Positions 1 to 7,093 are shown, numbered from the stretch's first letter. The stretch: 8,477 bases of DNA from an uncultured Lachnospiraceae bacterium (GCA_947594085.1 CANQEB010000096.1:1-8477), one strand, 5' to 3'. A program made the numbers and translations. Notes: generated from the sequence alone by a model not told the origin.

Positions 1-37
1 CATCGAGATAGAAAACGAGTCTAGGTTTGCGGTCAGA

Positions 38-61
38 CCGTACCATGCGTTGTTCGTACGG
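38..61. repeat. Inverted repeat after the pilB stop
   Basis: CCGTAC and GTACGG form a perfect 6-bp stem with a 12-base loop just beyond the 3' end of pilB. On the plus strand it is followed by GTTTT, so it could be a weak terminator for a gene entering from outside the window. On the minus strand, the direction of pilB, no T-tract follows. It is therefore not a convincing terminator for the pil operon. No other feature is visible in the first 82 bases. Confidence 0.3.
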
Positions 62-82
62 GTTTTGTGAATTAAACACGAA

Positions 83-1765
83 TCAAGAGTAGTACGCCAC
101 CTTCTGCAGCTCCTCCACCGTACTGACGCCCTTCTTGACCAGCTCGGTGCCGAGTGTGCGCAGCGTGCGCATACCCTGATGCTTGATCGCGTATTCCTCA
201 ATCTGATCCACCGTCGCTCCATCCGTGATCATCTTGCGGATGGTATGGTCGATCAGCACGATCTCATGGATCGCGGTACGTCCGGCATAGCCTGTATTGT
301 TGCAACGATTACAGCCCTGCGGACGCTTGATCAGCGGGACGTCCTCGCCCAGAAGCTCCTTCTCCATCTCGTTCGGCACGTCGTCCTTCGCACAGTAAGG
401 ACACACTTTTCTCATCAGACGCTGTGCCACAACACCTACGAGGGAATTCGCGATCATATACGGCTCCATCCCCATGTCCACAAGACGGACAATCGAGGAA
501 ACCGCACTGTTCGTATGCAGCGTAGAGAGTACCAGGTGGCCCGTGATTGCCGCACGAATTGAGATACTCGCCGTCTCCGCGTCACGCGTCTCACCAACCA
601 TGATAACGTCCGGGTCCTGACGCAGCAGGGCACGCAGTCCGATCTCAAAGGTCAGCCCGGCTTGGTTGTTCACCTGCATCTGGTTGATCTTCGCGACGTT
701 CTTCTCGACCGGATCCTCAATCGTCGAGATGTTCACCTGACGGTGCGAAAGATCCTCGAGGATCATGTAGAGCGTCGTCGACTTGCCGGAACCGGTCGGT
801 CCCGTGATATAGATGATTCCGTTCGGGGAGCGCAGCATTCGCGCAAACTTCTCGTAATCGTTGTCTGTCATACCGTAGGTCCGGTTGTGGTCAATCGTGG
901 CATTGCTCGCCAGAAGACGCATAACCGCCTTCTCACCGAACACTGTCGGGATGACCGACACACGGATATTGATCATCTGGCCATTCACTCTCACCTTGCA
1001 ATGGCCGTCCTGCGGGATACGCCGCTCCGCGATGTCCATGCCGGAGATGATCTTGATACGCGCGATCAGGGAGCTGTGAAGTCCCTTCTGCAGCGTCACA
1101 TAATCGACGATCGTACCGTCGATTCTCATGCGCACGAGCGTCTTGTCCTCAAACGGCTCGATGTGGATATCACTCGTATTTGTCGTGTAGGCACGCTGAA
1201 TCAGGCTGTTCAGCAGCTTGATGATCGGCACTTCGCCGTCGCCGTCCTCAAGCTCCAGCTCCTCCATCTCATCGTCCTGGAATACCTCGTTCGCGGTGCT
1301 CGCAGCGCGGTGTGCGGAGACCTCGGAATAGTAGTACGAGATCGCCTTCTCCAGAGGTGCCTTCTCCGCAAGCTGAATCTCCAGATCCATACCCGTAATC
1401 TGGCGGATGTCCTCCATCGCGTAGAAATTCAGCGGGTCGTTCGTCGCCACGACCAGTTGATTTTCCTGCACGGAAAGTGCCAGGATGTCATATTTCTCGG
1501 CAAGCTGCTGCGGGATCTTCGACACCGCCTGTACATCGATCTGCAGGTTTGTGAGATCCACCCGTTCCAAATTCAGGCGGCTCGCAAGTGCCTCTAACAT
1601 CTGCTGTTCCGAGATGTAGCCCTGCTCGATCAACACCGTACCGAGACGCTTGCCGCTATCTCGATGCTCTTTCTGATAAGCCAGCGCCTGCTCAAGCTGT
1701 TCGTCTGTGACGTAGCCGTACTCCTTGAGCACCTCACCGATTCGGATATTTTTGATCTGGCTCAT
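83..1765 (-). CDS. pilB: Type IV pilus assembly ATPase PilB (GspE/PilB family)
   Basis: This is the hexameric cytoplasmic motor that hydrolyses ATP to drive pilin polymerisation through the PilC platform. The protein has 560 residues, a normal length for the family. Residues 1-150 form the MshEN/GspE N-terminal region, then an acidic linker (about 163-178) precedes the catalytic domains. Visible motifs are Walker A GPTGSGKST (322-330, K328), the Asp box STIEDPVE (347-354), Walker B DPDVIMVGE (384-392, E392) and the His box TGHLVLSTLHTN (408-419). A zinc tetracysteine CPYC (455-458) and CNRC (485-488) is typical of PilB/GspE extension ATPases. The ATG start is supported by a strong GGGAGGAG site at 1772-1779. 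It is the last gene of the operon in this window, 85 bases after pilO. The tetracysteine and the long N-domain argue against PilT. The motor assignment is secure. Confidence 0.97.
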   Translation of the reverse strand: MSQIKNIRIGEVLKEYGYVTDEQLEQALAYQKEHRDSGKRLGTVLIEQGYISEQQMLEALASRLNLERVDLTNLQIDVQAVSKIPQQLAEKYDILALSVQENQLVVATNDPLNFYAMEDIRQITGMDLEIQLAEKAPLEKAISYYYSEVSAHRAASTANEVFQDDEMEELELEDGDGEVPIIKLLNSLIQRAYTTNTSDIHIEPFEDKTLVRMRIDGTIVDYVTLQKGLHSSLIARIKIISGMDIAERRIPQDGHCKVRVNGQMINIRVSVIPTVFGEKAVMRLLASNATIDHNRTYGMTDNDYEKFARMLRSPNGIIYITGPTGSGKSTTLYMILEDLSHRQVNISTIEDPVEKNVAKINQMQVNNQAGLTFEIGLRALLRQDPDVIMVGETRDAETASISIRAAITGHLVLSTLHTNSAVSSIVRLVDMGMEPYMIANSLVGVVAQRLMRKVCPYCAKDDVPNEMEKELLGEDVPLIKRPQGCNRCNNTGYAGRTAIHEIVLIDHTIRKMITDGATVDQIEEYAIKHQGMRTLRTLGTELVKKGVSTVEELQKVAYYS

Positions 1766-1770
1766 ACCTT

Positions 1771-1779
1771 TCTCCTCCC
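1771..1779 (-). promoter_or_regulatory. Strong ribosome binding site of pilB
   Basis: The minus strand reads GGGAGGAGA with the GGAGG core 8 bases before the ATG at 1765. It is the strongest site in the operon, even though the gene is last in order, and it fixes the pilB start. The 85-base gap to pilO contains no clear -35/-10 pair, so translation from the shared transcript is assumed. Confidence 0.75.
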
Positions 1780-1850
1780 ATCCTGTCGCTTACTTCCGCT
1801 TTGCCTGCCGGCTATTGTCGCGTCAAGCCCGCAGCATCCGCCGACGCACA

Positions 1851-2756
1851 CTATTGCATCTCCGTCTGTTGTGTCGCCCCGAGCAGATCACTCACCGTAT
1901 TCAACATTTGACTCAATGCATCCGCATCAGCCGCATTGTTGCCGTCCGCAGCGATATTGGCATACAGGCTCTTGTCGCACATATACATTTCCATATCAAG
2001 GACAAGCTGCCTCCGACCTTCCTCGACTTCCGTACTGCCATCCTCCTGAACGATTCTGCGTGTCGTTCCCTGCTGATAATTGATTCCGGTCACTCGAATT
2101 GCCGGATATTCGTTCACCAATGTATCAATCAGCTGTTGATAATTCTCCTCTGCCCCTTCTACAGCCAACTGAACCACGCAGGTATAGATCTGATCCTGCA
2201 CATCCACACGGACCGGATGCTCCCCGCCTTCATACGCTGCCGCGGCTTCCTCGAGCGCCTGTCTCTGATTCTGCATTCCCTCGTCGATCGCGTCCGTGAC
2301 TGTGCCATCCTCCGCGTCATCCGTGACAGCAGCCGCAGCCGCTTCCGCAGCCTTCTGTTCTTCTTCCGCACGCGCCAGCTCAGACCGAACATAAGGCTCC
2401 GCCACCGTAAAGCTTGGCGGATTGATATTCAGGCCAACACTCTCCAGTCCATGCGAGAGCACGATATTGGTGATCTCACGGTCTACCTCCTGGCTCGTCA
2501 TCAAATCATAGTACTGTGCGGTCTCATCCGCTGCCGCTTGCTGCAAATCCTTAAAGCTCTGCTGGTAATTCGGGAGCATCATGATCTTCATCTTCATCTC
2601 CTGCTGCTCCATCTGAGCATCCGAGATCTCAAGGTCAAGATCATCCAGGCGCGTCATAGTCGGCATGATGATATAATAGATAAACACAACAGCGATCAAT
2701 ACGAACGCCAACATAGAAAGTAAAAATTTATCCTTACTAGTCAGTTTCATCTGCAT
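1851..2756 (-). CDS. pilO: PilO-like T4P alignment-complex protein
   Basis: This 301-residue bitopic membrane protein has a short basic cytoplasmic start, one membrane helix (about 11-31) and a probable coiled coil (about 35-75, rich in Glu, Gln and Met). A low-complexity Ala/Glu/Asp stretch (about 125-177) follows, and then an alpha/beta part (about 181-260) containing VRVDVQDQIYTCVVQLAVEG. This layout matches PilO, which pairs with PilN outside the membrane to link the PilM/PilC machine to the envelope. The assignment rests on architecture and on its place directly after PilMN, because PilO sequences are poorly conserved. It starts 12 bases after the pilMN stop. A second ATG two codons in (2750) has GGAAG at a 6-base distance and is a plausible alternative start. 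The length is above the usual 200 or so residues, owing to the Ala/Glu stretch and a C-terminal tail. Confidence 0.8.
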   Translation of the reverse strand: MQMKLTSKDKFLLSMLAFVLIAVVFIYYIIMPTMTRLDDLDLEISDAQMEQQEMKMKIMMLPNYQQSFKDLQQAAADETAQYYDLMTSQEVDREITNIVLSHGLESVGLNINPPSFTVAEPYVRSELARAEEEQKAAEAAAAAVTDDAEDGTVTDAIDEGMQNQRQALEEAAAAYEGGEHPVRVDVQDQIYTCVVQLAVEGAEENYQQLIDTLVNEYPAIRVTGINYQQGTTRRIVQEDGSTEVEEGRRQLVLDMEMYMCDKSLYANIAADGNNAADADALSQMLNTVSDLLGATQQTEMQ

Positions 2757-2768
2757 CTTCCAATCACC

Positions 2769-4232
2769 CTACCTTCCCGCCTGCTCAGACAGATAGCAGT
2801 TCACGTTGATTGTATACAACAGACTCGTCTCGTCGAACGAATAGCCCGAGTACTGAACATCATCAAAGATACCGGTGTCCTCCAGCATGTCAATAAACTG
2901 ATTGATCATGGTCACTTCCTCCGCACGCGCATCCATGCTCAGAGCGCCATCCTGTGCTTTATAGGATTGTATCTCCAGCTCCACGGCCTGCACCGCCGCA
3001 CAATTCTGCAGCTCCTGTACCACACTACTGTTCATGTATGGATAGGACAAAACGCAGCCTTCCACCCACTGGATCTGGGCGATCTTGCCCGACAACTCTG
3101 CAATCTGGCTCTGCACGGTATCCGCCTGGGTGCACTGTTCAATATTGGAAGGATCGTTGATATAATCATTCAGCTCCTGTAGCTCCTGCCTTCTCTGGTG
3201 CTCCTGGAACAGCAGGACCCCCGCCGCCGCTCCGCATCCAACCAGAAAGACGATCGGCGGTATCACGTAACGCTTCCATACCTTCGGCCCTGCCTCCTTG
3301 TTCTTTACCTTTTTTTTGGCGGGAACCACAAGGTTGATATCCTGCTTTACATGAATCATGTTTCCAAGCTCGGCCAGATACTTGCTGTACTCCTGCTCCA
3401 TACCCTTCGGCATGCGGATGTGCTTCTCTGGCTGAAGGAGCTCACAAGTCCCCTCCGTCCCGGCCTCTGTCATCGCATCGCGATAGATTTTGAACTCATC
3501 GCCCTGCGTGCCGGCAAGGTAGACCGTCTCGATCTTCTCGTGGATCTGCTGTGTGATCGCGAACTGCTGGATGTTGTTCACCAGCCTCGCCAGCTCCAAG
3601 CCGAACTGCGTCGTGCCAGGCTCGCAGAACACACGCCTCTGCGTGGCGTAGACAGACTTGCCATCCACCCAGAGCATGCTGCTGATGCTGGTTCCGTCAA
3701 TCATATGTATCACACAGACCTTGCCCCGCACCTGCTTGAGCGTGCCCAGAAGCTTGTTCCGGCACGTTCTCGCGACACTGATCGAGGAAATCTTGATGCC
3801 AAGCTCCTTGAACAGATTCAGGTATCCCTGCACAAAGCTCCGGTCCGTCATGACCGCGTGCACAGAAATCGTCTTCTTGTCCGCGGATTCCAGCATGTAG
3901 TCGAGGATCGGATCCTTCTGGTCCGACACATCCCCGAACTCCATCGGCAAGACCTCCCGGATCTTCTTATCATTTGCCTTCGGCAGGGTCAGCGTCTTCA
4001 GGACAAGCTGTGAGCTGTTGATGACCAGCGCCACATCCTTCTTCGGAAGCTTATTCTGCGCCCAGAACTCCTTGAGCTGGTCGGAAAGATCCGCCTCGTT
4101 TGTGATAATGCCATTGATCAGGCTGCCTTCAGGAATCTCCACGGAGCAGACACGCTTGACGTGAATCTTCTTTCCTCCGATCCCCACGACCGCGTTGATC
4201 GTATTGTTTGACAGATAAACTGAAGTTGTCAT
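2769..4232 (-). CDS. pilM: PilM-PilN fusion protein
   Basis: The 487-residue protein combines two normally separate T4P proteins. Residues 1-295 resemble the actin-like PilM, with MIDGTSISSMLWVDGK (177-192) at the position of a phosphate loop. The N-terminal phosphate loop is degenerate: YLSNNTINAV stands where DIGSSSVK-like residues are expected, so ATP binding is doubtful. At 299-304 comes INLVVP, matching the INLLP motif with which PilN binds PilM. It is followed by a basic stretch, a membrane helix (about 322-342), a coiled-coil-like segment (344-390) and an extracytoplasmic PilN-like domain to 487. The ATG at 4232 is chosen because GGGGG lies 5 bases upstream; a TTG four codons earlier has no spaced site. 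The protein should recruit PilB/PilC from inside and pair with PilO outside. The sequence runs unbroken through the junction, so a frame error is unlikely to have created the fusion. Confidence 0.88.
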   Translation of the reverse strand: MTTSVYLSNNTINAVVGIGGKKIHVKRVCSVEIPEGSLINGIITNEADLSDQLKEFWAQNKLPKKDVALVINSSQLVLKTLTLPKANDKKIREVLPMEFGDVSDQKDPILDYMLESADKKTISVHAVMTDRSFVQGYLNLFKELGIKISSISVARTCRNKLLGTLKQVRGKVCVIHMIDGTSISSMLWVDGKSVYATQRRVFCEPGTTQFGLELARLVNNIQQFAITQQIHEKIETVYLAGTQGDEFKIYRDAMTEAGTEGTCELLQPEKHIRMPKGMEQEYSKYLAELGNMIHVKQDINLVVPAKKKVKNKEAGPKVWKRYVIPPIVFLVGCGAAAGVLLFQEHQRRQELQELNDYINDPSNIEQCTQADTVQSQIAELSGKIAQIQWVEGCVLSYPYMNSSVVQELQNCAAVQAVELEIQSYKAQDGALSMDARAEEVTMINQFIDMLEDTGIFDDVQYSGYSFDETSLLYTINVNCYLSEQAGR

Positions 4233-4237
4233 AAGTA

Positions 4238-4242
4238 CCCCC
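4238..4242 (-). promoter_or_regulatory. Ribosome binding site deciding the pilMN start
   Basis: GGGGG on the minus strand lies 5 bases before the ATG at 4232. It can pair with the anti-Shine-Dalgarno CCUCC through one G-U wobble. The alternative TTG at 4244 has AGAGG directly abutting it with no spacer, so the ATG is preferred. Confidence 0.45.
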
Positions 4243-4286
4243 AACCTCTTGTTCTTTTATGATTTCGATTCTCTCGCCTATGCTTC

Positions 4287-5486
4287 TCAATATCCTCCGC
4301 CGATCGCATCGTAAGAGCCGTAGATCGGCGTGATAACAGAAACAATGATAACACCGACAATCAGAGCCATGATCACGATCATCAGCGGCTCCAAAAGTGA
4401 TACCAGCTTGTTGATCGCCATCTCAGACTCATATTCCAAATTCTCCGCGCTGGAGTCTAACATCGCGTCCAAACTACCGGTCTCTTCACCGATCATGATC
4501 GTCGATGAAAATTTCTTCACAAACCCATCGATGCTTCCCACGGCCGCGGAAAGATTTTCACCTGCACGCACACCGGAGATCGCCTGGTCAAATTGTTCGT
4601 CTATGTAGAGATTGCCCACCGTCTTGCGCCCGGTCTGCAAGGCCGTCACAATCGGAAGTCCGGACGAGTACAGCGAGCTCAGCGTGCGGGCAAAACGCGC
4701 TGTATAAATCGTCTTCAGAAGCTTCCCGACGACTGGCATCTTCAAGAGCAGCTTATCCCGCATCAAGCGCACCTTGTAAATGCGGAAAATCATGATGATC
4801 ACCATCACGATGACAAAGAACCCAATGCCGATCTGCAGCCAGTTCGTCACAAGCTGATCGCTGAGCCACATCAGGAACTCCGTCGTAGGTGGCAGGGACT
4901 CCATCTGTGAGAAAAGATCCTCAAACTGAGGAAGCACAAACGTGAAAATGATAAGCACAACCACAACGATCATCACGAGCAGAATACACGGATACACCAT
5001 GGCGCCTGACACTTTGGACTTCAGCTTGGACTCCTTCTCGTAGTGGTTCGCCATACGGAAAGCGGTCTGGTCCATCTTACCGCTCGCCTCTGCGGAGCGA
5101 AACATGTGAATCATGAGCTCTGGAAATGCATCCCCCTGCTGCTCCATCGCGTCCGAGAGCGCAACACCTTGCCGGATCAGCTTCTGCAAGTCCGCGTAGA
5201 TAATTCTGTGATTCGGCTTCAAATTCTCCTCCTCGGAGATAATGCCAAGCGCACGCACAAGCGAGACGCCCGCCTCAAGAAGCGTGGCAAGCTCCCGGCA
5301 GAAATCTGCCAGATCCTTCGTCTTGATCTTCTTCCTGGTCCGCGTGTCCGTCTTTTCCTTGTGCGTCAGCAGAAACAGTCCGTCCTGGCGTAGTCGCTGG
5401 TACAGCTCTGTCTCATCCGCCGCGTCCTGAACACCTTTTACGCGCTTTCCAGCCTCGTTTTGTGCAGTGTATTGATATTTCGGCAA
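4287..5486 (-). CDS. pilC: Type IV pilus inner-membrane platform protein PilC (GspF family)
   Basis: The 399-residue protein has the normal GspF/PilC length and duplicated layout. The N-terminal region PKYQYTAQNEAGKRVKG is typical of the family. A first cytoplasmic GspF domain (about 58-160) is followed by membrane helices at about 163-185 and 216-236. A second GspF domain (about 262-365) contains ARFARTLSSLYSSGLPIVTAL and the MIGEETGSLD motif (331-340), and a last helix spans about 367-389. It forms the platform that PilB turns to add pilin subunits. The start is a TTG with AGGTGG 6 bases upstream, and no closer ATG fits. It lies 54 bases before pilMN, separated from pilD by 162 bases where a pilin gene might have been expected. 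Confidence 0.97.
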   Translation of the reverse strand: MPKYQYTAQNEAGKRVKGVQDAADETELYQRLRQDGLFLLTHKEKTDTRTRKKIKTKDLADFCRELATLLEAGVSLVRALGIISEEENLKPNHRIIYADLQKLIRQGVALSDAMEQQGDAFPELMIHMFRSAEASGKMDQTAFRMANHYEKESKLKSKVSGAMVYPCILLVMIVVVVLIIFTFVLPQFEDLFSQMESLPPTTEFLMWLSDQLVTNWLQIGIGFFVIVMVIIMIFRIYKVRLMRDKLLLKMPVVGKLLKTIYTARFARTLSSLYSSGLPIVTALQTGRKTVGNLYIDEQFDQAISGVRAGENLSAAVGSIDGFVKKFSSTIMIGEETGSLDAMLDSSAENLEYESEMAINKLVSLLEPLMIVIMALIVGVIIVSVITPIYGSYDAIGGGY

Positions 5487-5492
5487 TGAATT

Positions 5493-5498
5493 CCACCT
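5493..5498 (-). promoter_or_regulatory. Ribosome binding site supporting the TTG start of pilC
   Basis: AGGTGG on the minus strand sits 6 bases before the TTG at 5486. The family-typical residues PKYQYTA follow at once, so the rare start codon is the credible one. Confidence 0.6.
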
Positions 5499-5510
5499 CG
5501 ATTCTGTCTG

Positions 5511-5636
5511 TCATTGATCCAGTCTATCTTCTGCACGGCTCCCTCCGAAGCTCGTGCTCTTCTGCATCGGCCGCCGACCGGCATTGTCCGTCAATTGCCC
5601 CTGTCGTCCGCTTTTCCGCACAATCTGTCGGCTCAT
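5511..5636 (-). CDS. Doubtful small ORF, 41 codons, in the pilD-pilC gap
   Basis: An ATG-started frame of 41 codons fills most of the gap between pilD and pilC. It starts 12 bases after the pilD stop and ends 24 bases before the pilC start. The product would be hydrophilic and basic (starting MSRQIVRKSGRQGQL), with no membrane segment, pilin motif or recognisable family. The upstream GGACGACGGG is a poor ribosome binding site. It may be a tiny operon gene or simply non-coding sequence with a chance frame. Its only positive evidence is how neatly it fits the gap. Confidence 0.15.
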   Translation of the reverse strand: MSRQIVRKSGRQGQLTDNAGRRPMQKSTSFGGSRAEDRLDQ

Positions 5637-5648
5637 CCCGTCGTCCGC

Positions 5649-6419
5649 TCAGAAATGGTACAGTCCCAGATACCATTCCAAAAGCTGCTCTCCCCAGAAG
5701 AGCGCCACCGCCATACCCACGCAGAGGAACGGGCCGAACGCGAAATGCTCCTTCTTGCCCTTTTTGCGCGTCGCGAGCAGCCAAATGCCATACAGCCCAC
5801 CCGTCAGAATCGCCAAAAACGTCGCCACCAGACATAGCTTCCAGCCGAGAAACAGTCCGGCAGCCGCCATAAGCTTGATGTCGCCGCCGCCAAATGCCCC
5901 TGGTATCGCGAGCGTGATCAGCAGCATCGGCACGCTGACACATACCAGTCCGATCAGCCGGTCCTTCCACGCCGGCGCCAGAGCACAGATCCCGGCCACG
6001 ACCGCAATGATCAGAATCCCGATCACCAGGCCGTTCGGAATCTCCATCGTATCCGCGTCAACAAACGCTACCACCGTCAAGACTCCGAGGAACGCAAATG
6101 CAGCAAACGCCTCCGCTTCCATGCCGAACCGATACACACACAGAAGCGCGAGCACACCGCCGAGCGCCTCCACTGCCGGATAGCGAAACGAAATATGTGC
6201 TCCACAGTCCCTGCACTTCCCGCGCAGGTAAAACCAGTTGAACACCGGCACCATATCATACCACCGAAGCGTCGCGTCGCACGCCGGGCAATGACTCCTG
6301 CCCGTCACGAACGAAATCTTCCTCGGCAAACGATAGATCACTACATTGAGAAAAGAAAAAATCCCGGCACCCGCCATAAACACCAGCAGGTACAAAAATA
6401 CTTCCGCTATGTAAATCAT
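5649..6419 (-). CDS. pilD: Prepilin peptidase / N-methyltransferase PilD (A24 family)
   Basis: This polytopic membrane enzyme cleaves prepilin leader peptides on the cytoplasmic side of the membrane and, in the bifunctional form, methylates the new N-terminal residue. From the ATG at 6419 it has 256 residues. The N-terminal domain carries GIFSFLNVVIYRLP (19-32) and the zinc-type cysteines C44, C47, C69 and C72 that mark the bifunctional class. Aspartic protease residues are in VDADTMEIPN (120-129, D121 or D123) and GGGD (177-180, D180). About eight hydrophobic segments are visible. A longer frame could start at 6446, overlapping the upstream stop as ATGA. However, GGAG at 7 bases from 6419 and the usual family N-terminus favour the shorter form. 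It sits second in the operon, 23 bases after the first gene. No complete pilin substrate lies in the window. Confidence 0.95.
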   Translation of the reverse strand: MIYIAEVFLYLLVFMAGAGIFSFLNVVIYRLPRKISFVTGRSHCPACDATLRWYDMVPVFNWFYLRGKCRDCGAHISFRYPAVEALGGVLALLCVYRFGMEAEAFAAFAFLGVLTVVAFVDADTMEIPNGLVIGILIIAVVAGICALAPAWKDRLIGLVCVSVPMLLITLAIPGAFGGGDIKLMAAAGLFLGWKLCLVATFLAILTGGLYGIWLLATRKKGKKEHFAFGPFLCVGMAVALFWGEQLLEWYLGLYHF

Positions 6420-6426
6420 TCCCTCA

Positions 6427-6430
6427 CTCC
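6427..6430 (-). promoter_or_regulatory. Ribosome binding site deciding the pilD start
   Basis: GGAG, within GGAGTGAGGGA, lies 7 bases before the ATG at 6419. The alternative ATG at 6446 has only AAGGG about 12 bases upstream. Confidence 0.55.
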
Positions 6431-6442
6431 AAAAAACATCCG

Positions 6443-6901
6443 TCATTTGAAACTCAAACCCTTTGAGGTATCCAGGGCAAACATGCTCTGGGCGCGATAC
6501 ACTTGCCACTGGCGATCTTCGTTCTCGTCCAGATAATAATAGACAAGGTAATTGCCCTCGCGGTAGAGCAAACGTGTGGGCTCGAGGTGTTCTTCGTCAC
6601 TCCCGAGAACCACCATGCTTCCCTCGCACTCTGATACACGGCGCACCTGCTCCTCCACGCTCTCCTTGAGCCCGCTCGCCGTCCGGCCATCGTAGATATC
6701 CTGGCCCAGGCCATAGTATTCTATACTGGTCATGCGGAGCGCCGTCCAGACATTCCGCGCCTGCTGCAGGGCAAGGTGCGCCTCCGAGCGCCATACAAAA
6801 TACATCCCGACCAGCGTAATCGCGCCAACAGCAATCAACATCGTCAGAATGATCGTGGCAAGCCTCCATCCGTTGACCATTTTAACATTCTGCTTCTTCA
6901 T
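6443..6901 (-). CDS. Single-pass membrane protein of unknown function, possible noncanonical minor pilin-like subunit
   Basis: I do not recognise this 152-residue family. It has a basic start (MKKQNVK), one hydrophobic helix (about 13-36) and a soluble C-terminal domain of about 115 residues with likely beta strands (SMVVLGSDEE, GNYLVYYYLDE, RQWQVYRAQ). The stretch ARNVWTALRMTSIEYYG (48-64), just after the helix, resembles in pattern the AR...Y/A...YG helix of Clostridia pilins. NGWRLATIIL at the membrane border loosely recalls a pilin N-terminus, but there is no F or M at +1 and no Glu5. PilD cleavage is therefore doubtful. It is the first gene of the operon and the nearest to the promoter. 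The ATG at 6901 has AGGAG 7 bases upstream, while the GTG two codons earlier lacks a spaced site. A role in pilus assembly is inferred only from context. Confidence 0.75.
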   Translation of the reverse strand: MKKQNVKMVNGWRLATIILTMLIAVGAITLVGMYFVWRSEAHLALQQARNVWTALRMTSIEYYGLGQDIYDGRTASGLKESVEEQVRRVSECEGSMVVLGSDEEHLEPTRLLYREGNYLVYYYLDENEDRQWQVYRAQSMFALDTSKGLSFK

Positions 6902-6908
6902 CCCCACA

Positions 6909-6913
6909 CTCCT
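6909..6913 (-). promoter_or_regulatory. Ribosome binding site of the first operon gene
   Basis: AGGAG on the minus strand is 7 bases from the ATG at 6901 and selects it over the in-frame GTG at 6907. Confidence 0.65.
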
Positions 6914-6918
6914 ATATC

Positions 6919-6953
6919 ATGGGCCGCATCGTTCTCACAAGACCGCAGGCCAT
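6919..6953 (-). promoter_or_regulatory. Possible hairpin in the operon leader
   Basis: On the minus strand ATGGCC and GGCCCAT can pair with one bulged C around a loop of about 22 bases, ending 5 bases before the ribosome binding site of the first gene. It could affect translation of that gene, but the stem is short and no known riboswitch pattern is visible. Confidence 0.2.
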
Positions 6954-6988
6954 ACACCCCCACATTAAAATTAGAAAAGCATATTGTA

Positions 6989-7017
6989 AGTATACTCTAA
7001 AATGTCGCATTACTCAA
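6989..7017 (-). promoter_or_regulatory. Sigma-A-type promoter of the pil operon
   Basis: On the minus strand TTGAGT (7017-7012, 4 of 6 to consensus) and TATACT (6994-6989, 5 of 6) are separated by exactly 17 bases in AT-rich DNA. Transcription would begin near 6982 and give a leader of about 80 bases before the first gene. No comparable promoter was found in the gaps inside the operon, so it probably drives all the pil genes in the window. Confidence 0.7.
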
Positions 7018-7025
7018 GAAATTTT

Positions 7026-7037
7026 TGCAAAACAGAA
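7026..7037 (+). repeat. TGCAAAAC-GAA motif upstream of the integrase
   Basis: TGCAAAACAGAA here differs by one base from TGCAAAACGGAA at 8334-8345 and by two from TGCAAAATGGAA at 8257-8268, both beyond the integrase gene in the same orientation. Short motifs on both sides of a Tn916-type integrase could be arm-type binding sites. A 12-base match alone is weak evidence. Confidence 0.3.
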
Positions 7038-7047
7038 AGGATTCTGT
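7032..7047. promoter_or_regulatory. Operator-like dyad in the divergent promoter region
   Basis: ACAGAA-AGGA-TTCTGT is a perfect 6-bp inverted repeat around 4 bases. It sits where the -35 of the integrase promoter should be, 15 bases from the -35 of the opposing pil promoter, so a bound protein could affect either. It overlaps the TGCAAAAC-GAA motif, which would allow autoregulation by the recombinase. The regulator is unknown. Confidence 0.35.
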
Positions 7048-7057
7048 CAAAGAGCGG

Positions 7058-7063
7058 TATAAT
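7058..7063 (+). promoter_or_regulatory. Likely -10 box of the integrase promoter
   Basis: A perfect TATAAT lies 75 bases before the integrase ATG. At the proper distance upstream only GAAAGG-like sequence is found, so the -35 is poor. The promoter may be weak or need an activator. Predicted transcription start is near 7070. Confidence 0.5.
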
Positions 7064-7093
7064 TTCCTTTACCGATGTGCAAGAATGCCCGGG

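Noticed and set aside
1..46. An ATG at 46 on the minus strand opens 15 codons running off the window
   Set aside because: It has no ribosome binding site, overlaps the hairpin at 38-61 and is too short to judge.
662..1597. A 311-codon open frame on the plus strand opposite pilB, and similar long frames opposite pilO, pilMN and pilC
   Set aside because: They lie wholly opposite well-supported genes, have no family motifs and have a composition typical of antisense shadows of biased codon use.
6420..6509. Longer N-termini for PilD starting at 6446 or beyond
   Set aside because: The extension is hydrophilic and unlike the family, and the GGAG-spaced ATG at 6419 gives the usual N-terminus. The ATGA overlap at 6446 keeps a small chance.
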